Shown piece by piece: positions 38,955 through 48,430 of a stretch of 64,000 bases of DNA. The notes beneath the pieces are model-generated. The model was not told where the DNA came from and made no database searches. It saw only the letters and a program-made list of their open reading frames with translations. The position numbers and the translations under genes are program-made. Numbering within the stretch: the stretch's first letter is position 1; every line of letters begins with the position of its first letter. Origin of the DNA: FEB-7 sp963698265 (GTDB lineage Bacteria > Pseudomonadota > Gammaproteobacteria > Burkholderiales > Usitatibacteraceae); the NCBI GenBank assembly GCA_963698265.1, contig CAVOQC010000003.1, forward strand, positions 186,001 through 250,000, given 5' to 3'.

Positions 38955-39946
38955 CCCGTTGCCTGGTCACCGGCGCCGCGGGTTTTCTCGGCAGCCGGGT
39001 GGTCGCGCAGCTCCTCGACGCTGGCCACGAGGTGGTCGCGATGGTGCGCGATGCGGCGGATGCGCCCCGCGTTTCCGCGCCCGGGGCCGCGATCGCCGTC
39101 GCCGACCTGCGCGACCGGGAGGCGCTGGGCGCGGCTACGCGGGGCGTCGAGGTCGTCTGCCACTGCGCGGCGGCGATTCCGGGCGCCGCGGGCCCGGAGG
39201 ACACCTGGGCCGTCAACGCGACCGGCACCGCGAATCTCGTCGCGGCGGCGGTGGCGGCCGGAGCCCGGCGCTTCGTCTACGTGAGCACCGACTCGGTATA
39301 CGGCGATGCCGGCACCACAGGCGCCCTCGAGGACCAGGCGCTCGCCGCCGAGTACTTCGACGAGGGCAACTACCCGCGCTCGAAGCTCGAGGGCGAGCAC
39401 CGGGTGCAGGAAGCCGCGGGCGCCCACGGGCTCGAGGTCGCGATCGTGCGCACGTGCCTGCTGTACGGGCCGGGCCGCTCGCCGGGAAGCGACTACGTCA
39501 GGCGCTGGGCCGCGAAGCGCCTGTTCGCGCTCTGGGGCGGCGGAGCCGCGCGCGTCAGCATCGCCCATGTGAGCGATGTCGCCGCCGCCGTCGTGCTCGC
39601 CGCGTTCCGGCGCGAGGCGGCGGGCCGCGTGTACAACGTGAGCGACGGCGAGCCCCACTCCTGGCGCGAGATCGCCGAGGCGGTCCGCGCTGCGACCGGG
39701 CGCCCGGCCTTGCTCGTTCCCCTGCCCGGCCGTGCGGTGCTGCCGGTGGCGCGCGCGCTGCACCGCGCACTCGCGCGCCACTTTCCGCGGCTGGCCACGC
39801 GGGTGGACCCGCGCACGATCAGCTTCCTGCTCGCCGACCACGTCGTCGACATCTCGCGGATCCGGCGCGAGCTGGGCTACGCGCCCCGCGTGTCGCTCGC
39901 CGAAGGGATACGCAGCACGCTCGCATCCCGGGACCACGGGCTGTAG
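38951..39946 (+). CDS. NAD-dependent epimerase/dehydratase (extended SDR)
   Basis: A 331-residue extended short-chain dehydrogenase starting at TTG 38951 in the stop of the radical SAM gene. Motifs: CLVTGAAGFLGSRVV (NAD site), VNATGTANLV, catalytic YPRSK with VSTDSVYG upstream, and RTCLLYGPGRS. Members act on nucleotide sugars or sterol/dihydroflavonol-type substrates; the ending (AEGIRSTL) is usual for this group. The 3' end overlaps the convergent dioxygenase gene by 70 bases. The pairing with a SPASM enzyme suggests a sugar or lipid modification pathway. Confidence 0.85.
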   Translation: MTRCLVTGAAGFLGSRVVAQLLDAGHEVVAMVRDAADAPRVSAPGAAIAVADLRDREALGAATRGVEVVCHCAAAIPGAAGPEDTWAVNATGTANLVAAAVAAGARRFVYVSTDSVYGDAGTTGALEDQALAAEYFDEGNYPRSKLEGEHRVQEAAGAHGLEVAIVRTCLLYGPGRSPGSDYVRRWAAKRLFALWGGGAARVSIAHVSDVAAAVVLAAFRREAAGRVYNVSDGEPHSWREIAEAVRAATGRPALLVPLPGRAVLPVARALHRALARHFPRLATRVDPRTISFLLADHVVDISRIRRELGYAPRVSLAEGIRSTLASRDHGL

Positions 39947-40743
39947 CGGTTGCCGGCGCGGTCGGCGCCGCGCGCGAGGTAGATCCGATGCGTGTAGACC
40001 GGGCGCCCGCGCAGTGCGCCGACGATGGGCGCGAGCAGGCCCTTGGCGAGGCCCGCGAGGCCGCTGCGCCCCGTGGGGTGGAATCGGGAGGTCGTCGGCA
40101 GGTAGCGCATGGTGAACGCGCGGCGGGGCCGGTCGCTCCGGTTCGCCCGCGAGCCGTGGACGAGCCAGGCGTCGAAGAGCACGAACTCTCCCCGGGCAAG
40201 CTCGATGTCCACGATCTCGCCCGGATCGACCTGCTCCGGCGCGACCGCGGCCGGGAAGAACGGGTTGTCGTCCGGGGCGCGCGCCACGTAGCGGAAGTCG
40301 CGCCGGCGATGGCTGCCGCGCACGACCCGCAGGCAGGCGTTGCCGGCATCCGTCGCGTCGATCGCGAGCCAGAGGCTCGCCACCTCGATCGGATCGAGGT
40401 AACCCTCCCAGTAGCGGGCGTCCGAATGCCAGCCTATCGCCCGGCCGGAGCGCGGCTCCTTGAGGAAGAACTGGCTCGTCCAGAGCGCCAGGTCGGGGCC
40501 GAGGATCGGCTCGACCAGATCGAGCACCTCGCCCGACATCAGCCAGGCGAAGAGGCGCGGATCGGCGAAGTGCGGCACGTTCAGCGCGGACGCGCGCAGC
40601 CCGGCGCCCGCTCCGCCCCGGTACGCCTCGGCGATCTCCTCGAGGGCGCGAAGCGCGGGGTCCGGAAAGAGCGGGCGGCGGCACACGAGGTAGCCGTCGC
40701 GCCGGTACGCCTCGAGATCGAGGGACGGGAACGCTCCCGTCAT
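39877..40743 (-). CDS. Phytanoyl-CoA dioxygenase (PhyH) family protein
   Basis: A 288-residue Fe(II)/2-oxoglutarate dioxygenase. The metal triad is His106-x-Asp108 (IGWHSDARYW) and His196 (WLVHGSRANRSD), with the 2-oxoglutarate-binding Arg shortly after (RPRRAFTMRY). It hydroxylates an unactivated carbon in a lipid or natural product. ATG 40743 is chosen for the GGGGGA upstream. Its tail overlaps the convergent epimerase gene. The two genes are on opposite strands but part of the same island. Confidence 0.85.
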   Translation of the reverse strand: MTGAFPSLDLEAYRRDGYLVCRRPLFPDPALRALEEIAEAYRGGAGAGLRASALNVPHFADPRLFAWLMSGEVLDLVEPILGPDLALWTSQFFLKEPRSGRAIGWHSDARYWEGYLDPIEVASLWLAIDATDAGNACLRVVRGSHRRRDFRYVARAPDDNPFFPAAVAPEQVDPGEIVDIELARGEFVLFDAWLVHGSRANRSDRPRRAFTMRYLPTTSRFHPTGRSGLAGLAKGLLAPIVGALRGRPVYTHRIYLARGADRAGNRYSPWSRDASVLRIPSASDTRGA

Positions 40744-40892
40744 GCCGATCCCCCGCGGCCCGTTCCCGACCCTGTGCAGAGGGCCTTCATCCGCCACCCC
40801 GGTACGCGCCGATGCGCGTGGGATAATGGGCCGGCGCGCAAGCGGGCACGCCCGCCCTGCAGCGCGCGGCGGCGATCGACGGCGAGGCGGAC

Positions 40893-41372
40893 ATGGCCAT
40901 CCTGCAGCGGGAAGGTGACAAGACGATCGAGGTGGAGCCCGGGCTCTTCGGGCGCAAGCTCGTCGACGGCGCCCAGGGCGCCCGGCGCGTCTCGCTCGTG
41001 CGCGGCTGGATGCGACCGGGCGCCCGCCACTCGCCGCACACGCATGATGTCGAGGAAGCGGTGATTTTCCTGAGCGGCCGCGGGGTGGTCGACATCGCGG
41101 GCACGCCGCACACGGTCGGGCCCGGCGACCTGCTGAGCATCCCGCCGCACACCGTGCACAGCACGTTCAACCCCGGCGATCGCGACCTGTGCTTCGTCGC
41201 CGCCTTCGCCGACTGCATGATCGCCGCCAAGCCGCTGGAGACCGAGGACCCGCCCTCGACCACGCGCGGGCCGCGTGCCGTGCGCGCGCTTCGCCGCGGC
41301 ATCGCAGCCGCCCTGTTCCGCGCCGCGGATATCCTCGCGCGGCGCTCGCGCCGCACCTCCGCTACGTCCTGA
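40893..41372 (+). CDS. Cupin domain protein with metal site
   Basis: A 159-residue protein with one cupin. Metal ligands are complete: His49, His51, Glu55 (HSPHTHDVEEAVIF) and His89 (PPHTVHSTFN). Residues after about 115 are an Arg/Ala-rich helix (RALRRGIAAALFRAADIL). It may be a sugar or small-molecule isomerase/dioxygenase or a binding protein. Its end overlaps the convergent B12-type radical SAM gene by 11 bases. The first two genes of the island on this strand are separated from it by the PhyH gene. Confidence 0.82.
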   Translation: MAILQREGDKTIEVEPGLFGRKLVDGAQGARRVSLVRGWMRPGARHSPHTHDVEEAVIFLSGRGVVDIAGTPHTVGPGDLLSIPPHTVHSTFNPGDRDLCFVAAFADCMIAAKPLETEDPPSTTRGPRAVRALRRGIAAALFRAADILARRSRRTSATS

Positions 41373-43098
41373 TTCGCGCGTCACCGGAGGCCCGGGCCTC
41401 GTCGCCCGCCGCCGGCACCGCCGCGTACAGGCGGCCCGTGTCCCGCGCCGCGCGCTGCTGCCCGGCGCCCTGCCCCGCGGCGATCCGCTTCGCGTTCTCC
41501 GCCACTCGCCGCACCCGCCGCCGGCGCAGCAGGTAGCGGACGTGCGCGAGCTTCGAGCGCTCGAGGAAGAGGACGAGCCGGGACAGGATCCCCGCGTGGC
41601 GCTCCCACCAGGGCGAGCGGCCCATCGCGCGGATCCACGCCTTCGGGAAGCCGTCGACCTGCGTGAGGTACACGAGGCAGTTGAGGTAGGTGAGCTGCAC
41701 GAACGGGAACTCCCCGATCTTCGCCTTGCGGCTCACGTCGCGCTCGTGCCCCGCGTCCCCCGCGAGCTGCTCGAGCATCACCTTGGCCTCGTAGTCGGCC
41801 TCGGTGATCGCGCCCGCCTCGAGCGCCTTGCGGGTGAGCGGGTAGTTCTCGCGGAAGGCGAGCGTGAACATCTGCACCATGAAGGGCCGCTCGAGCGACA
41901 GCAGGTAGTCGAGCGTGAGGCGCACGTCCGCCTCCTTCTCGAGCGGGTTGTCGAGGATCACGTCGTAGGTGACGGCGATGTCGGTCTGCGCGAACGTCCG
42001 CGAAAGCTCCACCAGCTTCGCCTGGGTGCGGTGCGGGCGGTTGAAGAGCTTGAGCGTCTCGGGAGAGGCGCTCTGGATGCCGATCTCCAGGTCCATCAGG
42101 CCGCTCTCGGCGAGGAGCCGCACGAACTCCTCGTCGAGGAAGCTGTCCGGGTGCGCCTCGCAGTACCACGGCAGCCCCACGCGGTCGCGGTAGGCGGGGA
42201 GGAAGCTGCGCATCCACTTGCGGTGAAAGAGGAACTCCTCGTCGAAGAACCACACGTAGTTGGCGCCGAGCACGTCGCGGGCGTGGATCAGTTCCTCGAT
42301 CACCGACTCCACCGAGCGCCGGCGCAGGAACCGCCCGTCTGTCGTCGCGTACACGTCCTTCAGGTAGGGCACCGAGCAGAACGAGCAGTTGTACGGGCAG
42401 CCCCGGGACGAGATCAGCGGATAGCCGTAGCGGTCCGGCCCGTAATGGGGCGGCAGGGTGTCGAAGGTCTGCACGCCCTCGTCCTCGACCAGGTAGCTGG
42501 GCACGTCGTCGTAGCGAAACCACGGGATCGTGTCGAGGTCCTGCACCAGCGGGCGCTGCGGCACCGGGTCCGCGACGCGCGTGCGCAGGCCCGCGACGCC
42601 GCCGAGGCTTGCCCCGCGCTCGGTGCGGTCGAGCACCTCGAGCACCGTTTCCTCGCTCTCGCCGACCGCCACGCCGTCCACGTCCGCATCCCGGAAGACG
42701 CTGTCCGGGCTCATGGTCGCGTGCCAGCCTCCCCACAGCAGGCGCGCGCCGGGAAACGCCGCGCGGATGCGCCGCGACATCTCGAGCGCATAGGGCAGCA
42801 CCCGCGTGGCCACGCTCAACCCGATGACGTCGGGGGCGAGCGTGCGCAGCAGCCCCACCACGGCGACGTAGTTCGCCTCGTTGAGCGAGTAGTGCGGCGA
42901 GTTGTGCGCGAGGCGCTTGACGAAGACGAGGTCGCACCGGTAGCCGTGCTTCCTCACGTGCGCGGCGATCGACCGCGTTCCGAGGGCGAAGTCGTCGGCG
43001 AAGTTGAGGAGCGCGATTCGCGTCGCCTTGGGCTTGCCGCTGCGGTCGATCGGATCGACGGCATCCACGGTGTCGCGGAACTGGATGGTGGCCTCCAT
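41362..43098 (-). CDS. Cobalamin-binding-domain radical SAM protein
   Basis: A 578-residue protein. The N-terminal 170 residues are a B12-binding-like Rossmann domain (RIALLNFADDFALGTRSIAAH, GGWHATMSPDSVF); the radical SAM motif is RGCPYNCSFC at about residue 235, followed by the usual FFDEEFLFHRKWMRSFL and EIGIQSASPETLKLF. Members methylate unactivated carbons or rearrange rings in lipid and natural-product pathways. The C-terminal 100 residues are basic. The gene follows the O-antigen ligase gene by 32 bases on the same strand with a hairpin in between. Confidence 0.86.
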   Translation of the reverse strand: MEATIQFRDTVDAVDPIDRSGKPKATRIALLNFADDFALGTRSIAAHVRKHGYRCDLVFVKRLAHNSPHYSLNEANYVAVVGLLRTLAPDVIGLSVATRVLPYALEMSRRIRAAFPGARLLWGGWHATMSPDSVFRDADVDGVAVGESEETVLEVLDRTERGASLGGVAGLRTRVADPVPQRPLVQDLDTIPWFRYDDVPSYLVEDEGVQTFDTLPPHYGPDRYGYPLISSRGCPYNCSFCSVPYLKDVYATTDGRFLRRRSVESVIEELIHARDVLGANYVWFFDEEFLFHRKWMRSFLPAYRDRVGLPWYCEAHPDSFLDEEFVRLLAESGLMDLEIGIQSASPETLKLFNRPHRTQAKLVELSRTFAQTDIAVTYDVILDNPLEKEADVRLTLDYLLSLERPFMVQMFTLAFRENYPLTRKALEAGAITEADYEAKVMLEQLAGDAGHERDVSRKAKIGEFPFVQLTYLNCLVYLTQVDGFPKAWIRAMGRSPWWERHAGILSRLVLFLERSKLAHVRYLLRRRRVRRVAENAKRIAAGQGAGQQRAARDTGRLYAAVPAAGDEARASGDARIRT

Positions 43099-43117
43099 CG
43101 GGTGACGCTATCACCCG
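43099..43117 (-). promoter_or_regulatory. Hairpin directly before the start codon of the B12-radical SAM gene
   Basis: Perfect 7-base arms CGGGTGA / TCACCCG with a five-base loop sit immediately ahead of the ATG on the minus strand, in the place where a ribosome site should be. It may limit translation of the gene, or act as a weak terminator of the ligase gene. Overlap with the start makes translational control the more natural reading. Confidence 0.45.
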
Positions 43118-43130
43118 CCCCGAAGGAGCG

Positions 43131-44678
43131 TCAATCGGCTCGTCTCGGGGCGTTGCCCGGGGCGCTGCCCGCCGCGGCGGGTTCCCCGGTGATCCGGGTC
43201 ATGGCCACGGTGAGCGCCACCAGGACCCAGAACCACATGTAGATCGTCGGCTCGCGAAAGATCGGATTGCTCACGCCGTCGAACAGGTAGGCGAGCAGCC
43301 CCGCCGCCGCCGCCACCGCGATCCGGCGCCAGGGCTCGATGCCGCTGCGGGCGATCTTCCAGAGCCTCGCGAGCGTCGCCACCGCCAGGCCGTAGTAAGC
43401 CACCACGCCGAAGAGCCCCATTTCCGCACCGATGAAGAGGGCTGTGTTGTGCACCGGCTCGAAGATGCGCCAGTCCGTGTTGTGGGTGTACAGGTCCCAC
43501 ATGTAGTTCCCGGCGCCGACGCCGAAGAGGAAGTTCCCGCGCCAGATCTCCCAGGCGACAGGGAACTGGTCGAACCGCGCGAGGAGCAGGACGGCCGGCG
43601 CATCGAAGAAGCGCGCGAATATCCTCGGGAGCACGAACGGACCGGCGACGATGGCGAGCACGAGCCCCGCGAAAAGGCTCTTGCCGACGTGCCGCTCGCC
43701 CCAGGCCAGCAGCACGATCATCGTGATGCCGCAGGAGATCGCCGTGCCGAGCCAGGCCGAGCGCGAATAGGTGACCACCAGCGCCACGATGCCCGCCACG
43801 ACCAGGGCGCCCGCGGCGAGTCGCAGCCGCCCTTGCAGGTCGCCCTTGAAGAGAAACATGAGCAGGAAGGGGATCAACATGGCCAGGTAGGTGCCCAGCG
43901 CGTGCGAATCGTAGAGGCTGCCGGTGGCGCGGGTGATGTCCTCGATGCCCAGGACCTTGTACTGCGTGTCGAGCCGGTCGCCGGAGCCCTTGTCGATGAT
44001 CAGCCCGGGGGGCAGGACATCGAAGTACTGGAGCAAGCCGACGACCGACTCGGCGAGGACGATGAACCCGATGGACCCCAGCAGCCAGGGCAGGTGCTCG
44101 CGCCGGAAGTGCCGCGAGACGTAGAGGTAGATCAGCGCGTGCTTCAGCTGGTGCTCGAAGGCGAAGATCGCGAGGGGCTGCTCGGCCCCCCATTGGGAGA
44201 GGGCGTTCCCCAGGAGGATCATGGCCACCCAGAAGTCCAGCCGTTCCGGACGGGGCAGCGGGGCCGTGCGCAGCACGAGGATCCGGAATCCCCAGGCGAA
44301 GTAGAGGCCCAGCAGGAGCATGTCGACGAGGCCCACGCCGAGCGTGCCGCTGTAGAGCGAGGCGTGGCGGATGATCTGCGAGTAGACGTGCTCGTCGAGG
44401 AACGTCCACTTCGAGAGCCCGGCGAGTGCCACGCTGAAGAGCAGCAGGATGAACGCGAACTCCGAGAACCGCCCCGCGGTCATCATCGCCACCGCGACCA
44501 TCGCGATGCCCACCACGGTCACCACGAACCACCGGCCCTCGAGGCTCCAGAGGGAATACGCCACCGCCGCGAAGAGCGCCCCGAGCAGGACCGCCAGCAG
44601 GACCGCCCACGGGCCGGAGACCGCGATGCGCGGGCGCCGCGCCGCAGGGCCCTGCCCGCTCAAGTCCGCATCGGTCAT
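43131..44678 (-). CDS. O-antigen ligase/polymerase family membrane protein
   Basis: A 515-residue polytopic protein with about twelve membrane spans and a large periplasmic loop typical of the WaaL/Wzy_C family. The signature GNYMWDLYTHNTDWRIFEPVHNTALFIGAEMGLFGVVAYY is present (quoted in parts: GAGNYMWDLY, VHNTALFIGAEMG), including His that is essential in the family. MTDAD at ATG 44678 is chosen because AGGA lies seven bases ahead; ATG 44699 is upstream in frame. It ligates or polymerises a polyprenyl-linked glycan at the cell surface, so the island may decorate a glycan or glycolipid. Confidence 0.87.
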   Translation of the reverse strand: MTDADLSGQGPAARRPRIAVSGPWAVLLAVLLGALFAAVAYSLWSLEGRWFVVTVVGIAMVAVAMMTAGRFSEFAFILLLFSVALAGLSKWTFLDEHVYSQIIRHASLYSGTLGVGLVDMLLLGLYFAWGFRILVLRTAPLPRPERLDFWVAMILLGNALSQWGAEQPLAIFAFEHQLKHALIYLYVSRHFRREHLPWLLGSIGFIVLAESVVGLLQYFDVLPPGLIIDKGSGDRLDTQYKVLGIEDITRATGSLYDSHALGTYLAMLIPFLLMFLFKGDLQGRLRLAAGALVVAGIVALVVTYSRSAWLGTAISCGITMIVLLAWGERHVGKSLFAGLVLAIVAGPFVLPRIFARFFDAPAVLLLARFDQFPVAWEIWRGNFLFGVGAGNYMWDLYTHNTDWRIFEPVHNTALFIGAEMGLFGVVAYYGLAVATLARLWKIARSGIEPWRRIAVAAAAGLLAYLFDGVSNPIFREPTIYMWFWVLVALTVAMTRITGEPAAAGSAPGNAPRRAD

Positions 44679-44905
44679 GGAATCCTGGAAAGGAAGCATC
44701 GCTGGCGCGTATGTTACCGCCCCGCCGGAGGCAGCGGCCCGGGAGCGCCGCGCCCGCCGCCCGGCAAACGGTCCCGGGCCTCCCGCCGCGAGGGGTCCCG
44801 CCGGGCTCAAGTCCGTGCTCGACCTGCCGATAATCCCGAGCCAGCGCAAAGGCTGCCGATACCGGCTGCCTCGCGCCTGCGCACCCATCCACGAGGGAAC
44901 CATTC

Positions 44906-47900
44906 GTGCCTCCGATATCGTCACTGCGCGACCAACATCCCCTGAGCGGCGGAAAGCTGGCCGCGGGTCTCGTGGTGGCGGCCGGCATCGCGCTTTGCGT
45001 CCCCGCGTTCCACGAGACGCAGTCCGTGGTCGAGCGCGAGGCGCGCTTCAAGTTCGAGTCCGCCGCGGCCTCGCTCGCGGCCAATACCCAGACGCGCATG
45101 CGCAGCTACGCGGACCTGCTCTACGGCCTGCAGGGCCTTTTCCAGGCCAATCCAGCGCTCGACAGGAGCGCCTTCGACCGCTACGTCTACAGCCTGAACC
45201 TGCCCGTGCTCTACCCCGGCGTGCGGGCGATCTCCTACGTGCAACGGGTGCCGGCGTCCGGGAGGGCGGCGCTCGAGGCGCGGCTGGGCGCCGATGCCGA
45301 GCTCGTGCGCCGGGGCGTGGGGCGGGTGGCGATTCATCCCGAGCCCAAGGGCCCCGAGCACCTGGTGCTCACCTACATCGAGCCCCTGCACGCGAACAAG
45401 ACCGCGCTCGGCTACGACCTCGCCTCCGACGCAAGGCGCATGGCCCTGGTCGAACGGGCGCGCGACTCCGGCATGCCGACGCTCTCCGAGCGCCTCATCC
45501 TGAAATCCGACGCCACCGGCAGTGAGCCCGGGCTGGTCATGCGCCTCGCGCTCTACGAGCAGGACGCCTTCACGCCCGACGTCGTGCGACGCCGCAACGC
45601 CTTCTCCGGCCTCGCGAACGTGACCTTCCAGGTCGACGACCTCGCGCGCCACATGCTGGTCGGCGAGCACGACGGCAAGTTCGCACTGACCATCCTCGAC
45701 CACGGCTACGTCGACGGCGACCCGAAGCCCGCGCCGCAGGAGCTGTACTCGAACGCCGCTGCGCTTCCGCTCCAGGCGGGCGCCGTCTTCACGACGGCGC
45801 TGCTCGTCGACGTCGGCCAGCGCCGCTGGGAGTTGCGCTACAGCGCCCCGCAGGCCCTGTTCGTCCGGGCGACGGGCGCGGCGCTGCCCTGGGCGGCATT
45901 CGCCACCGTGCTCGCGGTGAGCCTGCTGCTCGGCGGCCTGGTCTACTCGCTCGCCATTTCCAGGAGCCGCGCGAAGTCGCTGGCTGCGCGGATGACGGCC
46001 GACCTGCGCGAGAGCCGGGCGAGGCTCGCCGAGGAACAGCGCCGCACGCAGGAGCTGATCGAAGTGCTTCCCAACCCGGTCTACTTCAAGTCGACGGACG
46101 GCCGCTATCTCGGCGTGAACAAGGCCTGGGAGGCCTTCTTCGGCCTGCCGCGCGAGGCCTTCCTGGGCAAGACCGTGCACGACCTCTACCCCCACGACCC
46201 CGGCATCGCGCGGCGGCTGCAGGCGGACGACGAGGCCGTGTGGTCGCGGTCCCGGCCGAGGACCTGCGAGACGACCATCACCACCCGCGACGGGCGGATG
46301 CACGATGCCCTCTTCTACAAGGCCCCCTTCGCCGGCGCCGACGGCGCCACGGCGGGGCTCGTCGGGACCATCGTCGACATCACGGAACGCAAGCAGGCGG
46401 AAGTGCGCCTGCAGCTGGAACACGCCGTCGTCCGCCTGCTCTCGGAAGCGGACCGGTCGAGCGGGACCATGACCAAGCTCCTCCAGATCATCGGCGAGGC
46501 GCTCGGTTGCGCGTTCGGCGCCTGGTGGGCCGTGGACGACAAGGTGCAGCAGATAGCATGCGACGACACCTGGTGCGATCCGGCGGCCGCGATCGGCGCG
46601 TTCGCGGACGCAACCCGCCGGTTCAGGCACGGGCGCGAGGATGCGGGAGGACCGCCGACCGACGTCTGGGCGAGCGGCGAGCCGCTGTGGGCCCCGGATC
46701 TCACGCAGGCCGCGCCCTTCGACCGCGCGTCGCTCGCAGCGGGCGCCGGCCTCCGGTCGGCCTTCGCCTTTCCGGTGCACTGCGGCAGCGAGATCCTCGG
46801 CGTCATGGAGTTCTACGGCCGGGAAGTGCGGCCGGCCCCGGATCCGCTGCTGGAGAGCGCGCACACGCTCGGCGGCCAGGTGGGGCTCTTCATCGCGCGC
46901 AAGCGGGCCGAGGAGCGCATCCGCCACCTTGCGCATTTCGACGACCTCACGGGGCTCGCAAACCGCAACCTGTTCGGCGAGTGCCTGAAGCACGCCGTGG
47001 CCAACGCGCGCCGCAACGGGAAGTCCCTGGTCGTCCTGTTCATCGACCTGGACCGCTTCAAGAACATCAACGACACGCTCGGGCACGAGGCGGGCGACCT
47101 CGTGCTGAAGGAGGTCGCGGCCCGGCTGCTGGGATGCCTTCGCGAAAGCGACACCGTCGGCCGGCTCGGCGGCGACGAGTTCGTGGTGCTGCTCGAGGAC
47201 ATGCCCCAGCCGATGCACGGCGCCATCGTCGCCCAGAAGATCCTCGACGAGGTGTCCCGCCCCATCAAGATCGAGATGCAGGAGTACCACGTCACCGCGA
47301 GCATCGGCATCAGCACCTGCCCCGGCGACGGCGAGGACGTGCAGAGCCTGCTGAAGAACGCCGACATCGCGATGTACCGCGCCAAGGAGCAGGGGAAGAA
47401 CAACTTCCAGTTCTACTCGGAGGCGCTCAACGTCCACACCGTGGAGCGCCTGGCGCTCGAGTCCGACCTGCGCCGCGCCCTGGAGCGCGACCAATTCGTG
47501 CTCCACTACCAGCCAAAGGTCGACATCCACAGCGGCCGCATCGCGAGCGTCGAGGCGCTGGTGCGCTGGCAGCATCCGGAGCGGGGCCTCGTGGCCCCCA
47601 TGGACTTCATCCCGCTGGCGGAGGAGACGGGCCTGATCGTGCCCATCGGCCTGTGGGTGCTGCAGGCGGCCTGCGCCCAGGCCCGGGCGTGGCGGGACCA
47701 GGGGCTGCCCTGGCTGCGGGTCGCCGTGAACCTCTCGGCGCGCCAGTTCACCCACGAGAACCTGCTCGAGGACGTGGCGCGGATCCTGGACGAGACCGGC
47801 CTCGACGCGGAGATGCTCGAGTTCGAGATCACCGAGAGCATGGTGATGCAGGACCCGGCGAAAGCGGAGAAGCTGCTGGCCGAGCTCAAGGCCATGGGCG

Positions 47901-48319
47901 TCTTCCTCTCCATCGACGACTTCGGCACCGGCTACTCATCGCTCAGCTACCTGAAGCGCTTCCCCATAGACAGCCTGAAGATCGACCGCTCGTTCATTCG
48001 CGACCTGCCGGGCGACGGCGACGACGCGGCCATCACGCGCGCGATCATCGCCATGGCCCACGGCCTGCGGCTCACCGTCATCGCCGAAGGCGTCGAGACC
48101 GCAGGGCAACTGGACTTCCTGCGCGACAACGGCTGCGACGAGATGCAGGGATACCATTTCAGCAAACCGGTGCCGGCGCGCGAGCTGGGGCGCCTCGTGC
48201 GGGACCACGTGATCGCCGGCGCGCCCGCCCGGGACCACGCGCCGCGCGAACCGGCGCCCGCTTTCGTCCCGCCTGCCGCCACCTTCCTGGAACCTGCCCC
48301 TGCCTGCAGGCAGCCTTGA
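44906..48319 (+). CDS. CHASE-PAS-GAF-GGDEF-EAL cyclic-di-GMP enzyme
   Basis: A 1137-residue membrane protein starting at GTG 44906 with GAGGGA upstream. Order: membrane span, a periplasmic CHASE domain (about 40-315), second span (about 326-350), PAS (about 380-500), GAF (about 510-660), GGDEF (signature GGDEF at about 755 and inhibitory-site RESD five residues ahead) and EAL (signature EALVRW at about 882, DFGTGYSSL loop). Both catalytic sites look intact, so it could make and break cyclic-di-GMP, with product inhibition. A periplasmic signal sensed by CHASE is likely. Single-gene unit. Confidence 0.93.
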   Translation: MPPISSLRDQHPLSGGKLAAGLVVAAGIALCVPAFHETQSVVEREARFKFESAAASLAANTQTRMRSYADLLYGLQGLFQANPALDRSAFDRYVYSLNLPVLYPGVRAISYVQRVPASGRAALEARLGADAELVRRGVGRVAIHPEPKGPEHLVLTYIEPLHANKTALGYDLASDARRMALVERARDSGMPTLSERLILKSDATGSEPGLVMRLALYEQDAFTPDVVRRRNAFSGLANVTFQVDDLARHMLVGEHDGKFALTILDHGYVDGDPKPAPQELYSNAAALPLQAGAVFTTALLVDVGQRRWELRYSAPQALFVRATGAALPWAAFATVLAVSLLLGGLVYSLAISRSRAKSLAARMTADLRESRARLAEEQRRTQELIEVLPNPVYFKSTDGRYLGVNKAWEAFFGLPREAFLGKTVHDLYPHDPGIARRLQADDEAVWSRSRPRTCETTITTRDGRMHDALFYKAPFAGADGATAGLVGTIVDITERKQAEVRLQLEHAVVRLLSEADRSSGTMTKLLQIIGEALGCAFGAWWAVDDKVQQIACDDTWCDPAAAIGAFADATRRFRHGREDAGGPPTDVWASGEPLWAPDLTQAAPFDRASLAAGAGLRSAFAFPVHCGSEILGVMEFYGREVRPAPDPLLESAHTLGGQVGLFIARKRAEERIRHLAHFDDLTGLANRNLFGECLKHAVANARRNGKSLVVLFIDLDRFKNINDTLGHEAGDLVLKEVAARLLGCLRESDTVGRLGGDEFVVLLEDMPQPMHGAIVAQKILDEVSRPIKIEMQEYHVTASIGISTCPGDGEDVQSLLKNADIAMYRAKEQGKNNFQFYSEALNVHTVERLALESDLRRALERDQFVLHYQPKVDIHSGRIASVEALVRWQHPERGLVAPMDFIPLAEETGLIVPIGLWVLQAACAQARAWRDQGLPWLRVAVNLSARQFTHENLLEDVARILDETGLDAEMLEFEITESMVMQDPAKAEKLLAELKAMGVFLSIDDFGTGYSSLSYLKRFPIDSLKIDRSFIRDLPGDGDDAAITRAIIAMAHGLRLTVIAEGVETAGQLDFLRDNGCDEMQGYHFSKPVPARELGRLVRDHVIAGAPARDHAPREPAPAFVPPAATFLEPAPACRQP

Positions 48320-48430
48320 GGATCCCGCCGCCCAGCGCGGCGATACGACGCCCCTTTCCTCCCTACCCTTGAAAGGCGGCCCGCCGGACCCCAGTTGAGG
48401 GGAAATCGGACCACGGGGCGAAGCGACAAG

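Noticed and set aside
46240..48372. 710-residue open frame in another frame of the cyclic-di-GMP enzyme
   Set aside because: The frame at 44906-48319 has full GGDEF and EAL motifs; this one is an Arg/Pro/Ala-rich shadow.
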